Positions 1 through 8,918 are shown, numbered from the stretch's first letter. The stretch is DNA of 64,000 nucleotides from Azotimanducus sp965199815 (GCA_965199815.1 CBDATE010000018.1:310001-374000); one strand, 5' to 3'. Notes: generated by a model not told the origin, from the sequence alone. Made by a program: numbers and translations.

Positions 1-1056
1 GCCGAGAAATCCGGCGATGCGCCGCAACCCGAAGCCGAGGCTCGATGCGCCGGGGAGTTCTGCCGACACATCGTGGGTATTGAAGCGAATGATGGGATAG
101 ATGTCATCCTTGAAGAGGCAGGTGCACACCAGATCGCCGACCTCTCCGGGCGCTGCCGGGTGCCCGCTGTTGGCATCGAGGATCTCGACATACTGTGCAT
201 CCTCCATGATATAGAGGCCATCGTGGTCGCCGGCTTCCGCCGCCACCAGGCCCGTGTCGCCGACACCATACCAGTCGAAGCACTCGGCGCCGCCCCAGAG
301 CGCGGAAATCTGCGCCTTGTCCTCGCGCCCCATCTGTCCGCTGATGAGCCGTATGTTGATCTCGTCCACGATGTCCTGCTCGTTCGCCACCTCGGCCAGG
401 CGTTTCAGGTAGTCGGCAAACCCGACAAGCACTGTGACACGAAAGTCGCGCATGAGCTCGACTTGCCGCAGCGAGCGCGTTTCGATGCCGGTACCGGCGG
501 ACAGGAAGATGGCGTTGCTCCAGTGCACGAAGGCTTCGCGTATGTAATGCCCGCCGTTGATGAGGCCGTGTCCGTACACCGAGTGCACCCGATCTCTGGC
601 ACCTATGCCCTGCATGCGGTAGGCCCTGCCGAGCAGCAGATTCTGCACTTCCCGCGAACGCGCGCCGAACAGCAGCACCTGCGGTGTGCCGGTAGTGCCG
701 CTGGTGGTGTGGACGATCACGGGTGGGCGCGACTCATCGGACAGCTTGAAGCCGCCGAAGTCCCCGAAGGGTGGATGTGCCTGCATGCTTTCCATGAGGT
801 CGGACTTGTCGAAGACGGGCAGTTTGTCGATGTCCTCGAGACTGCGAACATCACCTGCTTCCAGGCCGTGCGCACCCCACAGACGCTGATAGAAACCGGT
901 CTGCCAGGCGCGCTCGAGGCAACCACGAAACAGACGGTTCTGGCGGGCAAAGAGTTCGTCGCGGCTCAGGCAGCGCGCCATCTCGGTGAACTCGTCGCCG
1001 ATGGGGTGTGCGGCGAGCAGCTCTTCGGCGTTGATGGACTGCATGTAGGTGCGCAT
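1..1056 (-). CDS. PaaK-like acyl/aryl-CoA ligase, C-terminus beyond the window
   Basis: The frame opens at an ATG at 1056 and runs off the left edge after 352 codons, so the C-terminal domain is not visible. Phenylacetate-CoA-ligase-family enzymes activate a carboxylic acid in the cytoplasm through an acyl-adenylate and then form the CoA thioester. The adenylate-forming loop TTSGTTGTPQ lies at residues about 117-126, and YGVGDTG at about 263-269 takes the place of the usual YG..E segment. The TGA ending the upstream gene (1084-1086) is in the same frame, so this ATG is the first possible start, 27 bases downstream. It follows an MmgE/PrpD gene and two CoA-transferases on the same strand, which suggests one catabolic transcription unit. 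The substrate cannot be read from the sequence; an adenylate-forming protein with another role is possible. Confidence 0.8.
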   Translation of the reverse strand, partial: MRTYMQSINAEELLAAHPIGDEFTEMARCLSRDELFARQNRLFRGCLERAWQTGFYQRLWGAHGLEAGDVRSLEDIDKLPVFDKSDLMESMQAHPPFGDFGGFKLSDESRPPVIVHTTSGTTGTPQVLLFGARSREVQNLLLGRAYRMQGIGARDRVHSVYGHGLINGGHYIREAFVHWSNAIFLSAGTGIETRSLRQVELMRDFRVTVLVGFADYLKRLAEVANEQDIVDEINIRLISGQMGREDKAQISALWGGAECFDWYGVGDTGLVAAEAGDHDGLYIMEDAQYVEILDANSGHPAAPGEVGDLVCTCLFKDDIYPIIRFNTHDVSAELPGASSLGFGLRRIAGFLG

Positions 1057-1083
1057 GATGTTGTGGCTCGGTGACGGGGGCGT

Positions 1084-2586
1084 TCAATGCATGTTGGCGA
1101 GCCATGAACCGCGCTCTGGCGGCATGGCAAGAATTTCGAGCAGCGCACGGCTGTCGGGGCATTGCCAGAAGCCGTTGGCGAGCTCGAGCAGCCTGCTCGC
1201 GGTGGTTTCGTCGCCACCGCCAGCGGCGCAGCACTCGGTGATCTTGCGCTCGCGCTGTTCGGTGGTCATGGGGTGCTCTGGTGCCCCGAGCAGGTGTTCG
1301 ATGTCGATCTCGAGCCGGGTGCCATCGCGGCGCACAGCAACGAGCCTCTGCGGCGTGAAGCGGGCGGCATCCGGTGCGTCTGTCTGCCGTACCCGGAAGC
1401 GCTCTGCGAAGGCGAGCGTTCGCGCCGACATGAGCGACCCGGGAGAGAAATCCTCCAGCCCCATGTGCCCCTTGCCGAGCGCCACCGCCGCCACATAGGG
1501 GAAGCACAGGCGCGCGTAGTTGCCGTTCATGCCGGATTTGGCGGGGCGATTCACCAGATGGTTGATGAGCGGTGGCGCGAAGAGTTCCGCCGAGGCCAGG
1601 TCCGTGATGCGCAGGCCGCGTTCTCGCAGCTCGAGCACGGCCTCGATGCCACCGTGCGTCGCGCGACCGCTCGGAAAGGGCTTGAGGCTCATTTCGGTCA
1701 CCCGCCAGGGGCGCGCCAGGCGCCCGGCAAGCCCGTCAGTCGAGGTGTGCGATTCGAACATGGACAGGTAGCCGAACTTGCCGTCAATCGCCTGTGCAGA
1801 TGTCGGTATGTCCATCTCGGCAAGATCGGCGCACATGATGCCGGCGCGTGCCGCGGCACCCATTTGCAGAGGCAGCGTGGCGGTGCCTTCTTCGTGTGGC
1901 TGCATGGTGCCGGCGGCGAGCGACAGCGCATGCCCAAAGGCATCATTGATGCGTACTGTGCCGAACTGGCGTAGCCAGGCAATGGCGGCGACAGCGCCGA
2001 ATATCCCGCTGGTCGCGGGCCTGAAGAAGGTCAGCGGCGCGTTTGCGGCCACGCCGAGGGTGGCGGCGACCTCGATGCCCACCACCAGTGCGGTGAGAAA
2101 GCGCTCGCCCGTGATGGGCCACTGAGTGGCATCGACTTCGGCCAGCAAGGCCGCCAGAGGCGTGGTCGCCACATGCGCCACGGCAGCCTCGTGTACGGCA
2201 TCAAATTCGAGACAGTGCATCTGAAAGGCATGCATGAAGGCGGCAGAGACGGCGGGCAGGCGACGCGGGCTGGCCAGCAGGCCACTCGCGGCACCTTCGC
2301 CCCAGGAGCGCAGCGTTGCCAGCAGCGGGTCGCGATAGCGGCTGCTCGCCCCGGCAATACCCGTGGCGATGCCATCGGCGAGAATGATCTCGGCGGCGCG
2401 AATCGCGTCGGGTGGCAGGTCTGTGGTTGCGGTATTGCACAGCAGGGAAACCAGCGCGGCCTGCAGCGGCTGCGACGGGGTGTCCTGCGGTGTGTGTCCC
2501 CGCCCCGCTTGTCCCCGCCCCGCTTGTCCCCGCCCCGCTGGTTGCCGCGAATCCGCAACGCCGGGTGCGCCCGCGTCAGATGGCAT
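1084..2586 (-). CDS. MmgE/PrpD family protein
   Basis: A 500-residue protein of the MmgE/PrpD family, which includes 2-methylcitrate dehydratase and cis-aconitate decarboxylase. Recognisable stretches are the N-terminal helical segment around DAIRAAEIILADGIATGIAG, the AFMHAFQMHCLEFDAVHEA region that replaces the usual NG..H..D.DD motif, and the KPFPSGRATHGGIEAVLELR segment in the C-terminal domain. The ATG at 2586 is preferred because it overlaps the stop of the upstream CoA-transferase gene by 11 bases; an upstream ATG at 2640 would overlap by more and add a non-homologous leader. Residues about 12-30 contain a glycine/arginine-rich linker made by a 15-bp tandem repeat, foreign to the family. 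The substrate is unknown; the CoA-enzyme neighbours suggest an organic-acid breakdown route. Confidence 0.82.
   Translation of the reverse strand: MPSDAGAPGVADSRQPAGRGQAGRGQAGRGHTPQDTPSQPLQAALVSLLCNTATTDLPPDAIRAAEIILADGIATGIAGASSRYRDPLLATLRSWGEGAASGLLASPRRLPAVSAAFMHAFQMHCLEFDAVHEAAVAHVATTPLAALLAEVDATQWPITGERFLTALVVGIEVAATLGVAANAPLTFFRPATSGIFGAVAAIAWLRQFGTVRINDAFGHALSLAAGTMQPHEEGTATLPLQMGAAARAGIMCADLAEMDIPTSAQAIDGKFGYLSMFESHTSTDGLAGRLARPWRVTEMSLKPFPSGRATHGGIEAVLELRERGLRITDLASAELFAPPLINHLVNRPAKSGMNGNYARLCFPYVAAVALGKGHMGLEDFSPGSLMSARTLAFAERFRVRQTDAPDAARFTPQRLVAVRRDGTRLEIDIEHLLGAPEHPMTTEQRERKITECCAAGGGDETTASRLLELANGFWQCPDSRALLEILAMPPERGSWLANMH
2496..2540. repeat. three copies of a 15-bp tandem repeat inside the MmgE/PrpD gene
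   Basis: The unit GTCCCCGCCCCGCTT is repeated at 2496, 2511 and 2526, the last copy ending in G. At 15 bp it keeps the frame and encodes a repeating Gly-Arg-Gly-Gln-Ala linker on the minus strand. The flank contains CGGGGACACACACC (minus strand), a 14-mer that also occurs twice in the ABC-F gene near 14.46 kb. Confidence 0.9.
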
Positions 2587-3745
2587 TTCGCTTCTCGAGT
2601 GCTTCAATGGCCTGCTCATCAAGTCCGACTTCGCGCGCAAGTTCTGCCGAGTGCGCTCCGTATTCGGGCAGTGTGAGATCAGCGCGCCCGGGTTCGCGCG
2701 CGAACTTTATCGGTACGCCTATGTGCCTGTGGCCGTCGGCATCCTGTAGGCACATGCGGCGATGCGCCGTGTGGCTGCTGGCGAAGGCATCCTTCAGCGA
2801 TTGCACCGGTGCCCAGCAGCAATCCACTGCTTGCAGGAATTGCTGCCAGTATGCCGAACTCCTCGATTTGAAGGTGTCACGAAAGAAGTCCCTGAGCGGT
2901 GCCTGCCCGGGCCCCGGCTCGAGCTTCGCGCAGGCGAGCAGATCTGGCCGTCCGAGGGCTGCAAGCAGATTCTCGGCGAACTTCACTTCCGAACCACCGA
3001 TGGCGATGAACTGGCCGTCCTCGGTCTCGTAGAGGTTGTTCATGGCGGCACCGCCGAAGGGGCGCATGGTCTTGGGTTGCGGGTGTGCATCCTCGGCAAA
3101 CACCGGGCCGGTGACATTGGGTGTCCAGGCGAGCAGCGCGTCGTACATGGAGATGTCGATGTACTCGCCCTGTCCGGTCGTGTGGCGGCGAAACAGCGAC
3201 ATGAGAATCGCGTTCATGGCCGTGAGCGAGGCGATGGCATCGGCACTCGGCATGTTGGGCAGCGCGGGCTTGCCGTCTTCGAGGCCAAGCCCGAGTGCGA
3301 GCGTACCGGCGAGCGCCTGTATGGCGAGGTCGTGCGCCGGGCGGTCACGCAATGGCCCGTCCTGCCCGAAGGCGGAAATGGAGCAATACACCAGGCGCGG
3401 ATTGATCCTCTCGAGGCGGTCATAATCGATGCCGAGGCGCGCCGCCACGCCCGGGCGGAAGGCTTCGATGAACACGTCGGCGCTGGCCACGAGCTGCTCG
3501 AAGAACTCGAGCGCTTGCGGGTCTTTCAGGTTGATCTTGAGACTGCGCTTGCCACGCGCGATGTTCCTGAACCAGACCGACACCTCATCACCGGTGCGAT
3601 AGCCGAGTACGCGCGTGGGTTCGCCGATGCCGTTGGCGGGCTCCACCATGATCACGTCAGCGCCATGATCGGCGAGCGTCATGGACATGTGCGGCCCAGG
3701 CAGGAACGCCGACAGGTCGAGCACCCTGAGGCCTGCAAGTTTCAC
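2576..3745 (-). CDS. family III CoA-transferase (CaiB/BaiF type), first copy
   Basis: A 389-residue protein of the CaiB/BaiF family, whose members move CoA between two carboxylates via an enzyme-bound aspartyl thioester. It shows the characteristic start MKLAGLRVLDLSAFLPGP, the ADVIMVEP strand of the Rossmann-like domain, KRSLKINLKDP, RPGVAARLGIDYD, and FGQDGPLRDRPAHDLAIQA followed by an aspartate in PSADAIAS at the position expected for the catalytic residue. Length is normal. It lies between a second CoA-transferase (42 bases upstream) and the MmgE/PrpD gene, whose start overlaps this stop, so the genes are probably co-transcribed and translationally coupled. Substrate cannot be assigned. 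Confidence 0.9.
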   Translation of the reverse strand: MKLAGLRVLDLSAFLPGPHMSMTLADHGADVIMVEPANGIGEPTRVLGYRTGDEVSVWFRNIARGKRSLKINLKDPQALEFFEQLVASADVFIEAFRPGVAARLGIDYDRLERINPRLVYCSISAFGQDGPLRDRPAHDLAIQALAGTLALGLGLEDGKPALPNMPSADAIASLTAMNAILMSLFRRHTTGQGEYIDISMYDALLAWTPNVTGPVFAEDAHPQPKTMRPFGGAAMNNLYETEDGQFIAIGGSEVKFAENLLAALGRPDLLACAKLEPGPGQAPLRDFFRDTFKSRSSAYWQQFLQAVDCCWAPVQSLKDAFASSHTAHRRMCLQDADGHRHIGVPIKFAREPGRADLTLPEYGAHSAELAREVGLDEQAIEALEKRNAI

Positions 3746-3787
3746 GCTCCGCCTCCGCTCCTTCGGTGAGTCACCGGCTCGGCACGC

Positions 3788-4921
3788 TCAGGGAAAATCG
3801 CTGTCGTGCTCGCCGAGCGCAGGGGCGCGGCGTACTGCCGGTCGCTGCCCGTTGATGCGTATCGGGCTCGACAGCATGTGCAATCCATCGGGCCTGGCTT
3901 CATGCTCGACGGTCGAGATCATGCCGACCTCGCTGGCGTGCGGGTTGTCGAGCGCCTGGGCGACATCAAACACGGGGGCCACCGGCACCTTGCCACGCAG
4001 CAGCGCAAGCCAGGCCTCGGTGGTGTCCTCGCCGAGCCGCGCCTCGATCAATTCCTGCAAGGGCGCGCGATTCTCGCGCCGGTCGTCAGTCGTTGCGAAC
4101 CTGGCATCCGTGAGCCATTCCTCGCGTCCGAGTTGCTGGCAGAAGAGTTGCCAGAATCGGGGTGTCTGACACATGACGAACAGCCAGCCATCGGCGGTTC
4201 GGAAGAGCTGGCTGGGAATGACGCTCGGATGTGAGGACCTCGGCAGGCGCGTGGTCACGTGCCCCTCATTCAGATACCACATGGCCGGATAGGTGAGCTG
4301 ATGCAGCGCGGTGTCGTACAGGGCGAGATCAACATCGCAGCCCGCGCCCTGTTGCTGCGCGCGCAGGACGGCGGAAACCAGGGTGAGTGCCATCATGGTG
4401 CCGGTATGAAAATCCACCATGGACAGGCCGAACCTGGCCGGCGGGCCATCAGGCTCGCCCGTCACGCTGAGGAAGCCGCACTCGGCTTGCATCAGATAAT
4501 CGTAGCCAGGCCAGCTGGCGCGTTCGTTGTCGCGCCCATAGGCAGACAGATGCGCGCACACGAGCCGCTCGTTGACATCCTTGAGGTCTTCGTAGCGCAG
4601 CCCGAGTTTCGCCGGCTGATCGCCGCGCAGGTTGTTGGCCAGCGCGTCGGCATCTGCCAGCAGGCGGTGAAAGCGCGCCTGCCCCTCGTCGGACTTGAGA
4701 TTGAGCGAGATGCTTTTCTTGCCGCCGTTGAAGGACTGGAAGAACTGGCTGTCTGTGGGGCCGAGCCGGTAGGGGCCGACGGAGCGTGAAATATCGACAC
4801 CGGTATCGATATTCTCGATCTTGATGACTTCCGCGCCGAGCTGCGCGAGCAGGCTGGTGCCGTAAGGCCCGGCACCATAGACCTCGACGCTGAAAATTCG
4901 CAATCCTGCAAGTGGGCGCAT
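3788..4921 (-). CDS. family III CoA-transferase (CaiB/BaiF type), second copy
   Basis: A 377-residue paralogue of the neighbouring CoA-transferase, with MRPLAGLRIFSVEVYGAGP at the start, AEVIKIENIDTG, KKSISLNLKSDEGQ, a LGLRYEDLKDVN segment and DVDLALYDTALHQLTYP near the middle. The ATG at 4921 gives the usual family N-terminus and has GGAG 14 bases upstream. An alternative ATG at 4966 would overlap the stop of the upstream acyl-CoA dehydrogenase as ATGA and add 15 residues, so coupled translation from there is also possible. Two non-identical CoA-transferases in one run may act on different acids or form a hetero-oligomer; both ideas are inference. Confidence 0.88.
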   Translation of the reverse strand: MRPLAGLRIFSVEVYGAGPYGTSLLAQLGAEVIKIENIDTGVDISRSVGPYRLGPTDSQFFQSFNGGKKSISLNLKSDEGQARFHRLLADADALANNLRGDQPAKLGLRYEDLKDVNERLVCAHLSAYGRDNERASWPGYDYLMQAECGFLSVTGEPDGPPARFGLSMVDFHTGTMMALTLVSAVLRAQQQGAGCDVDLALYDTALHQLTYPAMWYLNEGHVTTRLPRSSHPSVIPSQLFRTADGWLFVMCQTPRFWQLFCQQLGREEWLTDARFATTDDRRENRAPLQELIEARLGEDTTEAWLALLRGKVPVAPVFDVAQALDNPHASEVGMISTVEHEARPDGLHMLSSPIRINGQRPAVRRAPALGEHDSDFP

Positions 4922-4965
4922 GGTGTGGCTATCGTCTCCTTCCGGCATCACTGGGGTCACTGGCA

Positions 4966-6162
4966 TCAGATCGGGTTTCTGGCGATGAGTTGGCGCGCGA
5001 TGATCATGCGCTGCATCTCGTTGGTGCCCTCGCCGATGCACATGAGCGGGGCTTCCCGGTACAGCCGCTCGACGGGATACTCCTTCGAGTATCCGTAGCC
5101 GCCGTGCACACGCATGGCTTCCAGCGCGTTGCTCACTGCCGCTTCCGAGGCAAAGTACTTGGCCATGCCGGCTTCCATGTCGCAGCGACGCCCGGCATCA
5201 TAGGCGAGGGCGGCATCGAGTGTGAGCAATTCCGCGGCGCGGGTGCGCGTCGCCATGTCTCCGAGCTTGAGCTGTATGGCCTGATGTTCGGCGATGGCCT
5301 TGCCGAAGGTGTGCCGCTGCTGCGCGTAAGATGTGGCCTCCTGCAGCGCGCGCATGGCAATGCCGACCGAGCGTGCGGCGACATTGATGCGCCCGAGTTC
5401 GAGACCGCCGACCGCCATGTAGAACCCCTTGCCTTCCTCGCCGCCGACCAGATGCCGCTCGGCATCGAGTCGATAATTCTCGAACACCAGTTCAGCCGAA
5501 TCTATACCCTTGTAGCCGAGCTTTTCGAGCTTCTTGCCGGTGTCGAATCCGGCATGGCGCTCGCCCGTGTCCGGATCCTGTTTGGGCGCGATGAACATGC
5601 TCATGCCGCGCCTCGGCGGGTCTGCGCGTTCATCAGTGCGCACCAGCAGCGCGACCGCGCCGCCCTCGATGCCGTTGCTGATCCAGGTCTTGCTGCCGTC
5701 GATTACATAGTGCTCGCCGGTGCGTCGCGCGCGCGTCCTGATGCCTTGCAGATCGGTGCCGGCGTTCGGCTCGGTGAGCGCCAGCGCGCCGCGCAGTTCG
5801 CCGCTGGTGAAACGCGGCAGCCAATAGTCCTTCTGCGCTTCGGTGCCGAACTTTTCGACAATCATGGCCATCATCAGATGTGAATTGAAAATGCCGGTCA
5901 GGGACATCCATTGCGTGGAGATCAGGGTGACGATCTTCGCGTAGGTGCTCGCGGACAGGCCAAGGCCGCCATAATCGGGCGAAATGGTCGCGCCGAACAG
6001 CCCGAAAGCCTTCATCTGTTCAACCAGCTCGTGCGGGTATATATCGTCGTGCTCCATGTCCATGACTCTGGGTGCGACCTCCTTCTGCACCCAGCGCTCC
6101 AGGGTATCCAGAATGGCGCGTTCTTCCTGATTGTCGTGTTGTTCGGGCAAGGGTCTGGTCAT
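4966..6162 (-). CDS. acyl-CoA dehydrogenase
   Basis: A 398-residue flavoprotein dehydrogenase that would introduce an alpha-beta double bond into an acyl-CoA and pass electrons to ETF. The order of motifs is typical: an N-terminal helical domain, ALTEPNAGTDLQGIRTRA (flavin and substrate contact), SKTWISNG, the QQRHTFGKAIAEHQAIQ helix, and IGEGTNEMQRMIIARQL near the C-terminus, where the glutamate of EGT is the usual catalytic base in this family. The ATG at 6162 is chosen because translation from an upstream ATG at 6231 would overlap the preceding gene and add a non-conserved leader; no strong ribosome site is visible. It sits between the deacetylase-like gene (22 bases upstream) and two CoA-transferases. 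Confidence 0.92.
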   Translation of the reverse strand: MTRPLPEQHDNQEERAILDTLERWVQKEVAPRVMDMEHDDIYPHELVEQMKAFGLFGATISPDYGGLGLSASTYAKIVTLISTQWMSLTGIFNSHLMMAMIVEKFGTEAQKDYWLPRFTSGELRGALALTEPNAGTDLQGIRTRARRTGEHYVIDGSKTWISNGIEGGAVALLVRTDERADPPRRGMSMFIAPKQDPDTGERHAGFDTGKKLEKLGYKGIDSAELVFENYRLDAERHLVGGEEGKGFYMAVGGLELGRINVAARSVGIAMRALQEATSYAQQRHTFGKAIAEHQAIQLKLGDMATRTRAAELLTLDAALAYDAGRRCDMEAGMAKYFASEAAVSNALEAMRVHGGYGYSKEYPVERLYREAPLMCIGEGTNEMQRMIIARQLIARNPI

Positions 6163-6184
6163 TGTGTTGTCGTGTTGCGTGTGT

Positions 6185-7084
6185 TCAAGAAGATGTGTTC
6201 GGCGACTCCATGGTCGCAAAGGCGCGGGCAATATCGATACGCGAGGCCACCCAGAGGGTGCCGCTGGCCATCAGCGCAGCCGCATGATCGAGCACCTTCT
6301 CGAGTGCGCCAATGCGCCCGGGGCGCCCGATGATGCGCAGATGCAGGCCGACCGACAGCATCCGCGGGCCGCATACGCGGGCCTCCCGAACGAGCCAGTC
6401 CATGCTGTCGATGACGTACCCGGCCCAGTTGGTCGGTGTCAGCGATGGCGATGTCCAGAGTTTCATGTCGTTGGTGTCGATAGCATAGGGCAGCATGAGG
6501 ATGCGCTTGCGGCTTCCCTGCACATCCTCCTCGGCCCAATAGGGAAGGTCGCCCGAATAGTCGTCCATATGATAGAAGAATCCTTCCTCGATCAGCAGTC
6601 GGCGCGTGTGCTCGGTGTGCAGGTAGCGCGACAGCCAGCCGAGCGGTCGCGTCCCGGTCAGGGAGTGCGTGAGCTCGCGCGCCTGCCTGATGAAGGCGCG
6701 TTCCTCGTCCGGGTTCATGCGGAACTGATGCACCCACCGGTAGCCGTGGCAGGCCACCTCATACCCGCTGGCGAGAATCGTCTCCAGTACCCTGGGTGCG
6801 CGTTCGAGCGCCAGCGCCGCGGCCGTAACGGTAGCGGGCAGGCTGCGCTCCCCGAGCAGGCGGAAGATGCGCGCCGCGCCTGCGTTGATGCCGTACAGAT
6901 AATTGCTCTCGTTGCCGTGTACGCGCATGGGGTGACGCGGCGATGCGGACAGTTCATCGACCGGTTCCGGGCGAGCATCGCCGTCGCGGATGTTCATTTC
7001 CGCGCCTTCCTCGACATTGACCACGATGGAGAGCGCCACGCGGGCACCGTTCGGCCAGCCGGAATCAGATGTCAGAGTGTTCAT
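6185..7084 (-). CDS. polysaccharide deacetylase-like hydrolase (PuuE-type branch)
   Basis: A 299-residue NodB-fold protein. The arrangement ARVALSIVVNVEEGAE, ESNYLYGINAGAARIFRLL, EVACHGYRWVHQ, TGTRPLGWLSRYLHTEHTR and GFFYHMDDYSGDLPYW is that of the branch containing PuuE allantoinase and related cyclic-amide hydrolases rather than of secreted chitin deacetylases; no signal peptide is seen. The CHGYRWVH histidines would correspond to metal ligands. The ATG at 7084 begins just before the conserved region; ATGs at 7108 and 7156 are possible, the last directly beside the palindrome at 7158-7177. It is the promoter-proximal gene of the minus-strand run, diverging from a methyltransferase gene. The substrate is not known. 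Confidence 0.75.
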   Translation of the reverse strand: MNTLTSDSGWPNGARVALSIVVNVEEGAEMNIRDGDARPEPVDELSASPRHPMRVHGNESNYLYGINAGAARIFRLLGERSLPATVTAAALALERAPRVLETILASGYEVACHGYRWVHQFRMNPDEERAFIRQARELTHSLTGTRPLGWLSRYLHTEHTRRLLIEEGFFYHMDDYSGDLPYWAEEDVQGSRKRILMLPYAIDTNDMKLWTSPSLTPTNWAGYVIDSMDWLVREARVCGPRMLSVGLHLRIIGRPGRIGALEKVLDHAAALMASGTLWVASRIDIARAFATMESPNTSS

Positions 7085-7157
7085 CAAGCGAAACCCGCGC
7101 GTGTGCATAATGCGTGAAGCGATCGTTCGTCGGCAAATCGCCGGCAGACAAGACATA

Positions 7158-7177
7158 ATGATATATTAATATGTCAT
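7158..7177. promoter_or_regulatory. 20-bp near-perfect palindrome, candidate operator
   Basis: ATGATATATTAATATGTCAT reads the same on both strands except for one mismatched pair (positions 5 and 16). It is AT-rich in an otherwise GC-rich region and lies in the 132-base gap between the divergent deacetylase-like and methyltransferase genes, so one dimeric repressor could control both runs. Operator function is inferred; no regulator gene is adjacent. Confidence 0.55.
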
Positions 7178-7216
7178 GACTACAAGCCCGCCCCGACCAG
7201 AATCAGGTACTTCAGG

Positions 7217-8419
7217 ATGAATACAGCGAACTCCAGCGGCCCTCCCGATTATCGGCAGGTAGGTCGCCACGATGTGTTTCCGGTCACCGACCACGATCAG
7301 ACGGAGAGATACAACTTCCTCGCGCATCTGAATCGGCATCTCGCCTCCGAGGTGATGCCGGGGGTGGCCGAGGCCTACAGGGCGCGTGTTGAACCGGCCT
7401 TCATCAAGCGCGAGGGGCGCGCGCCACGGCACCGTCACGAGGTGCGCAAGGCGCTGCTCGCAGACACCGGCTTCCAGACCTGGAGTGCGCTGCGCCGCAA
7501 CACCATGGAAATGCGTCAGCAAGCCGGACGTTCGGTGGTGCTCGGGCAGCTGCCGCGGCTGCTTGAACGCAGCGCGGAACTGATCCCCGAGGGCAGACTC
7601 AGGCTCAAGCCGGGGTTCGAGGTTCCGGCGCATCTCACGGCGGTGGATCATCACTGCATGCCCGGCAGTTACTACTCCGAACTGGTGCCCGGTGATATCA
7701 GCGGTGCCGCCAATTATGATTCCGGCATGTTCGCGACTACCGGCGGTGCCCTGGGGCGCTACACCGACGGCGGCGGTGCCGGGGTGGTGCGCTATCTGCG
7801 CCGCGAATATCCCGATTTCTCGCCGCAGCGCATTCTCGATCTCGGATGCGGCCTCGGCCATAATGTCCTGCCCATCGCCGAAGCCTTTCCCGATGCCGAG
7901 ATTGTCGCTGTTGATGCCGGCGCGCCCATGCTGCGCTACGGTGCCGCGCGCGCCGCAAGCCTTGGTGTCGGTAACGTCACCTTCGTGCAAGGCGATGTAG
8001 CGAACCTCGACGAGTTCGAGGATGCGAGTTTCGACTGGATTCAGAGCACCATGTTCCTGCACGAAACCTCGTACAAGGCGCTCAGGCAGATCATGCGCGA
8101 GACGCGCAGGCTCATCGTTCCCGGCGGCCTGGTGCTGCACATCGAGCAGCCGCGCTATGGCGACGAGATGTCGCTCTTCGAGCAGGCCATGCGTGACTGG
8201 GATGCCTTCTACAACAACGAACCCTTCTGGACCAAGCTGCACGAGATCAGCCTCGATGATTTCATGGTGGATGCCGGTTTCGAGCGTACACAGCTCATTC
8301 ATGGCCGCGTGGTGGCGGTGGTCGATGAGGAGCGTTTCCCGTCGGCAGAAAAGGATGATGTGGAGGATTACGGGCGCAAGCCAGCCTGGGAGATCACGGG
8401 CGCGCGGGTCGCCGCCTGA
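7217..8419 (+). CDS. SAM-dependent class I methyltransferase
   Basis: A 400-residue protein with a class I methyltransferase domain in its second half. Motif I is RILDLGCGLGHNVLPIAEAF (residues about 211-230), followed by AEIVAVDAG (the acidic residue that binds the SAM ribose), VTFVQGDVANLDEF and FDWIQSTMFLHETS. The first 200 residues do not match a domain I can name and probably bind the substrate. It heads a plus-strand run with a small protein, a VOC protein and a reductase, and diverges from the acyl-CoA run across the palindrome at 7158-7177. The methyl acceptor is unknown. Confidence 0.82.
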   Translation: MNTANSSGPPDYRQVGRHDVFPVTDHDQTERYNFLAHLNRHLASEVMPGVAEAYRARVEPAFIKREGRAPRHRHEVRKALLADTGFQTWSALRRNTMEMRQQAGRSVVLGQLPRLLERSAELIPEGRLRLKPGFEVPAHLTAVDHHCMPGSYYSELVPGDISGAANYDSGMFATTGGALGRYTDGGGAGVVRYLRREYPDFSPQRILDLGCGLGHNVLPIAEAFPDAEIVAVDAGAPMLRYGAARAASLGVGNVTFVQGDVANLDEFEDASFDWIQSTMFLHETSYKALRQIMRETRRLIVPGGLVLHIEQPRYGDEMSLFEQAMRDWDAFYNNEPFWTKLHEISLDDFMVDAGFERTQLIHGRVVAVVDEERFPSAEKDDVEDYGRKPAWEITGARVAA

Positions 8420-8451
8420 ATGGCTGTTCGCGGGCGAGTGCGCCGCCAATG

Positions 8452-8496
8452 CCTCCAACACCTCCAACAATTCCAACACCTCCAATGTCTCCAATG
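8452..8496. repeat. five 9-bp tandem repeats at a gene start
   Basis: Five imperfect copies of CCTCCAACA/CCTCCAATG run from 8452 to 8496, between the methyltransferase gene and the next small gene. The last two copies supply two alternative in-frame ATG codons (8485 and 8494), so repeat number would alter the leader and the choice of start. Confidence 0.75.
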
Positions 8497-8865
8497 AAAC
8501 AATCCGCGCAAGACCTTGATGTGCGCTCGCTGGCAGGTGCCAAGGCGAAGGGGCGGCGTCCCTACTTCTTTCAGGACCCGGATGTGGAACGGGTGTTGTC
8601 GATTACCATGGCGGTGGCCGGTGAGCTCGCGGTGTTGCGTCAGCGGCTCGACAGCATTGAAGCCCTGCTCGCAGCGCGCGGAACGATCTCTCGACAGGAC
8701 ATAGAGACCTTCGCGCCGGACGCGGAACAGGCCGAGGCGCGCTCGCGCTGGTATCAGGAATATCTGGCGCGCATCCTGCGCATCCTGCAGCAGGAGCGGG
8801 AAGCCCTGGCCGCGGGCGAGGACATGAGTTCCGAGGAAGCCGGTCATCGGCTCGCTGACGGGTAG
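8494..8865 (+). CDS. small conserved-looking protein of unknown function
   Basis: A 123-residue protein if it starts at the ATG at 8494 (MKQSAQDLDVRS); earlier in-frame ATGs fall inside a proline/threonine repeat and would add only a low-complexity leader. It has a GRRPYFFQDPDVERVLSI segment, then two predicted amphipathic helices (ELAVLRQRLDSIEALLAARG and WYQEYLARILRILQQERE) that could form a coiled coil. No signal peptide, membrane segment or catalytic motif is seen. It lies 74 bases after the methyltransferase gene on the same strand and 53 before the VOC gene, so it may be a partner of one of them. I do not recognise the family. Confidence 0.6.
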   Translation: MKQSAQDLDVRSLAGAKAKGRRPYFFQDPDVERVLSITMAVAGELAVLRQRLDSIEALLAARGTISRQDIETFAPDAEQAEARSRWYQEYLARILRILQQEREALAAGEDMSSEEAGHRLADG

Positions 8866-8918
8866 CGCACAGGACACCCGCACAGGACACCCAGGGAAGG
8901 ACACGCAAGGACCACCCG

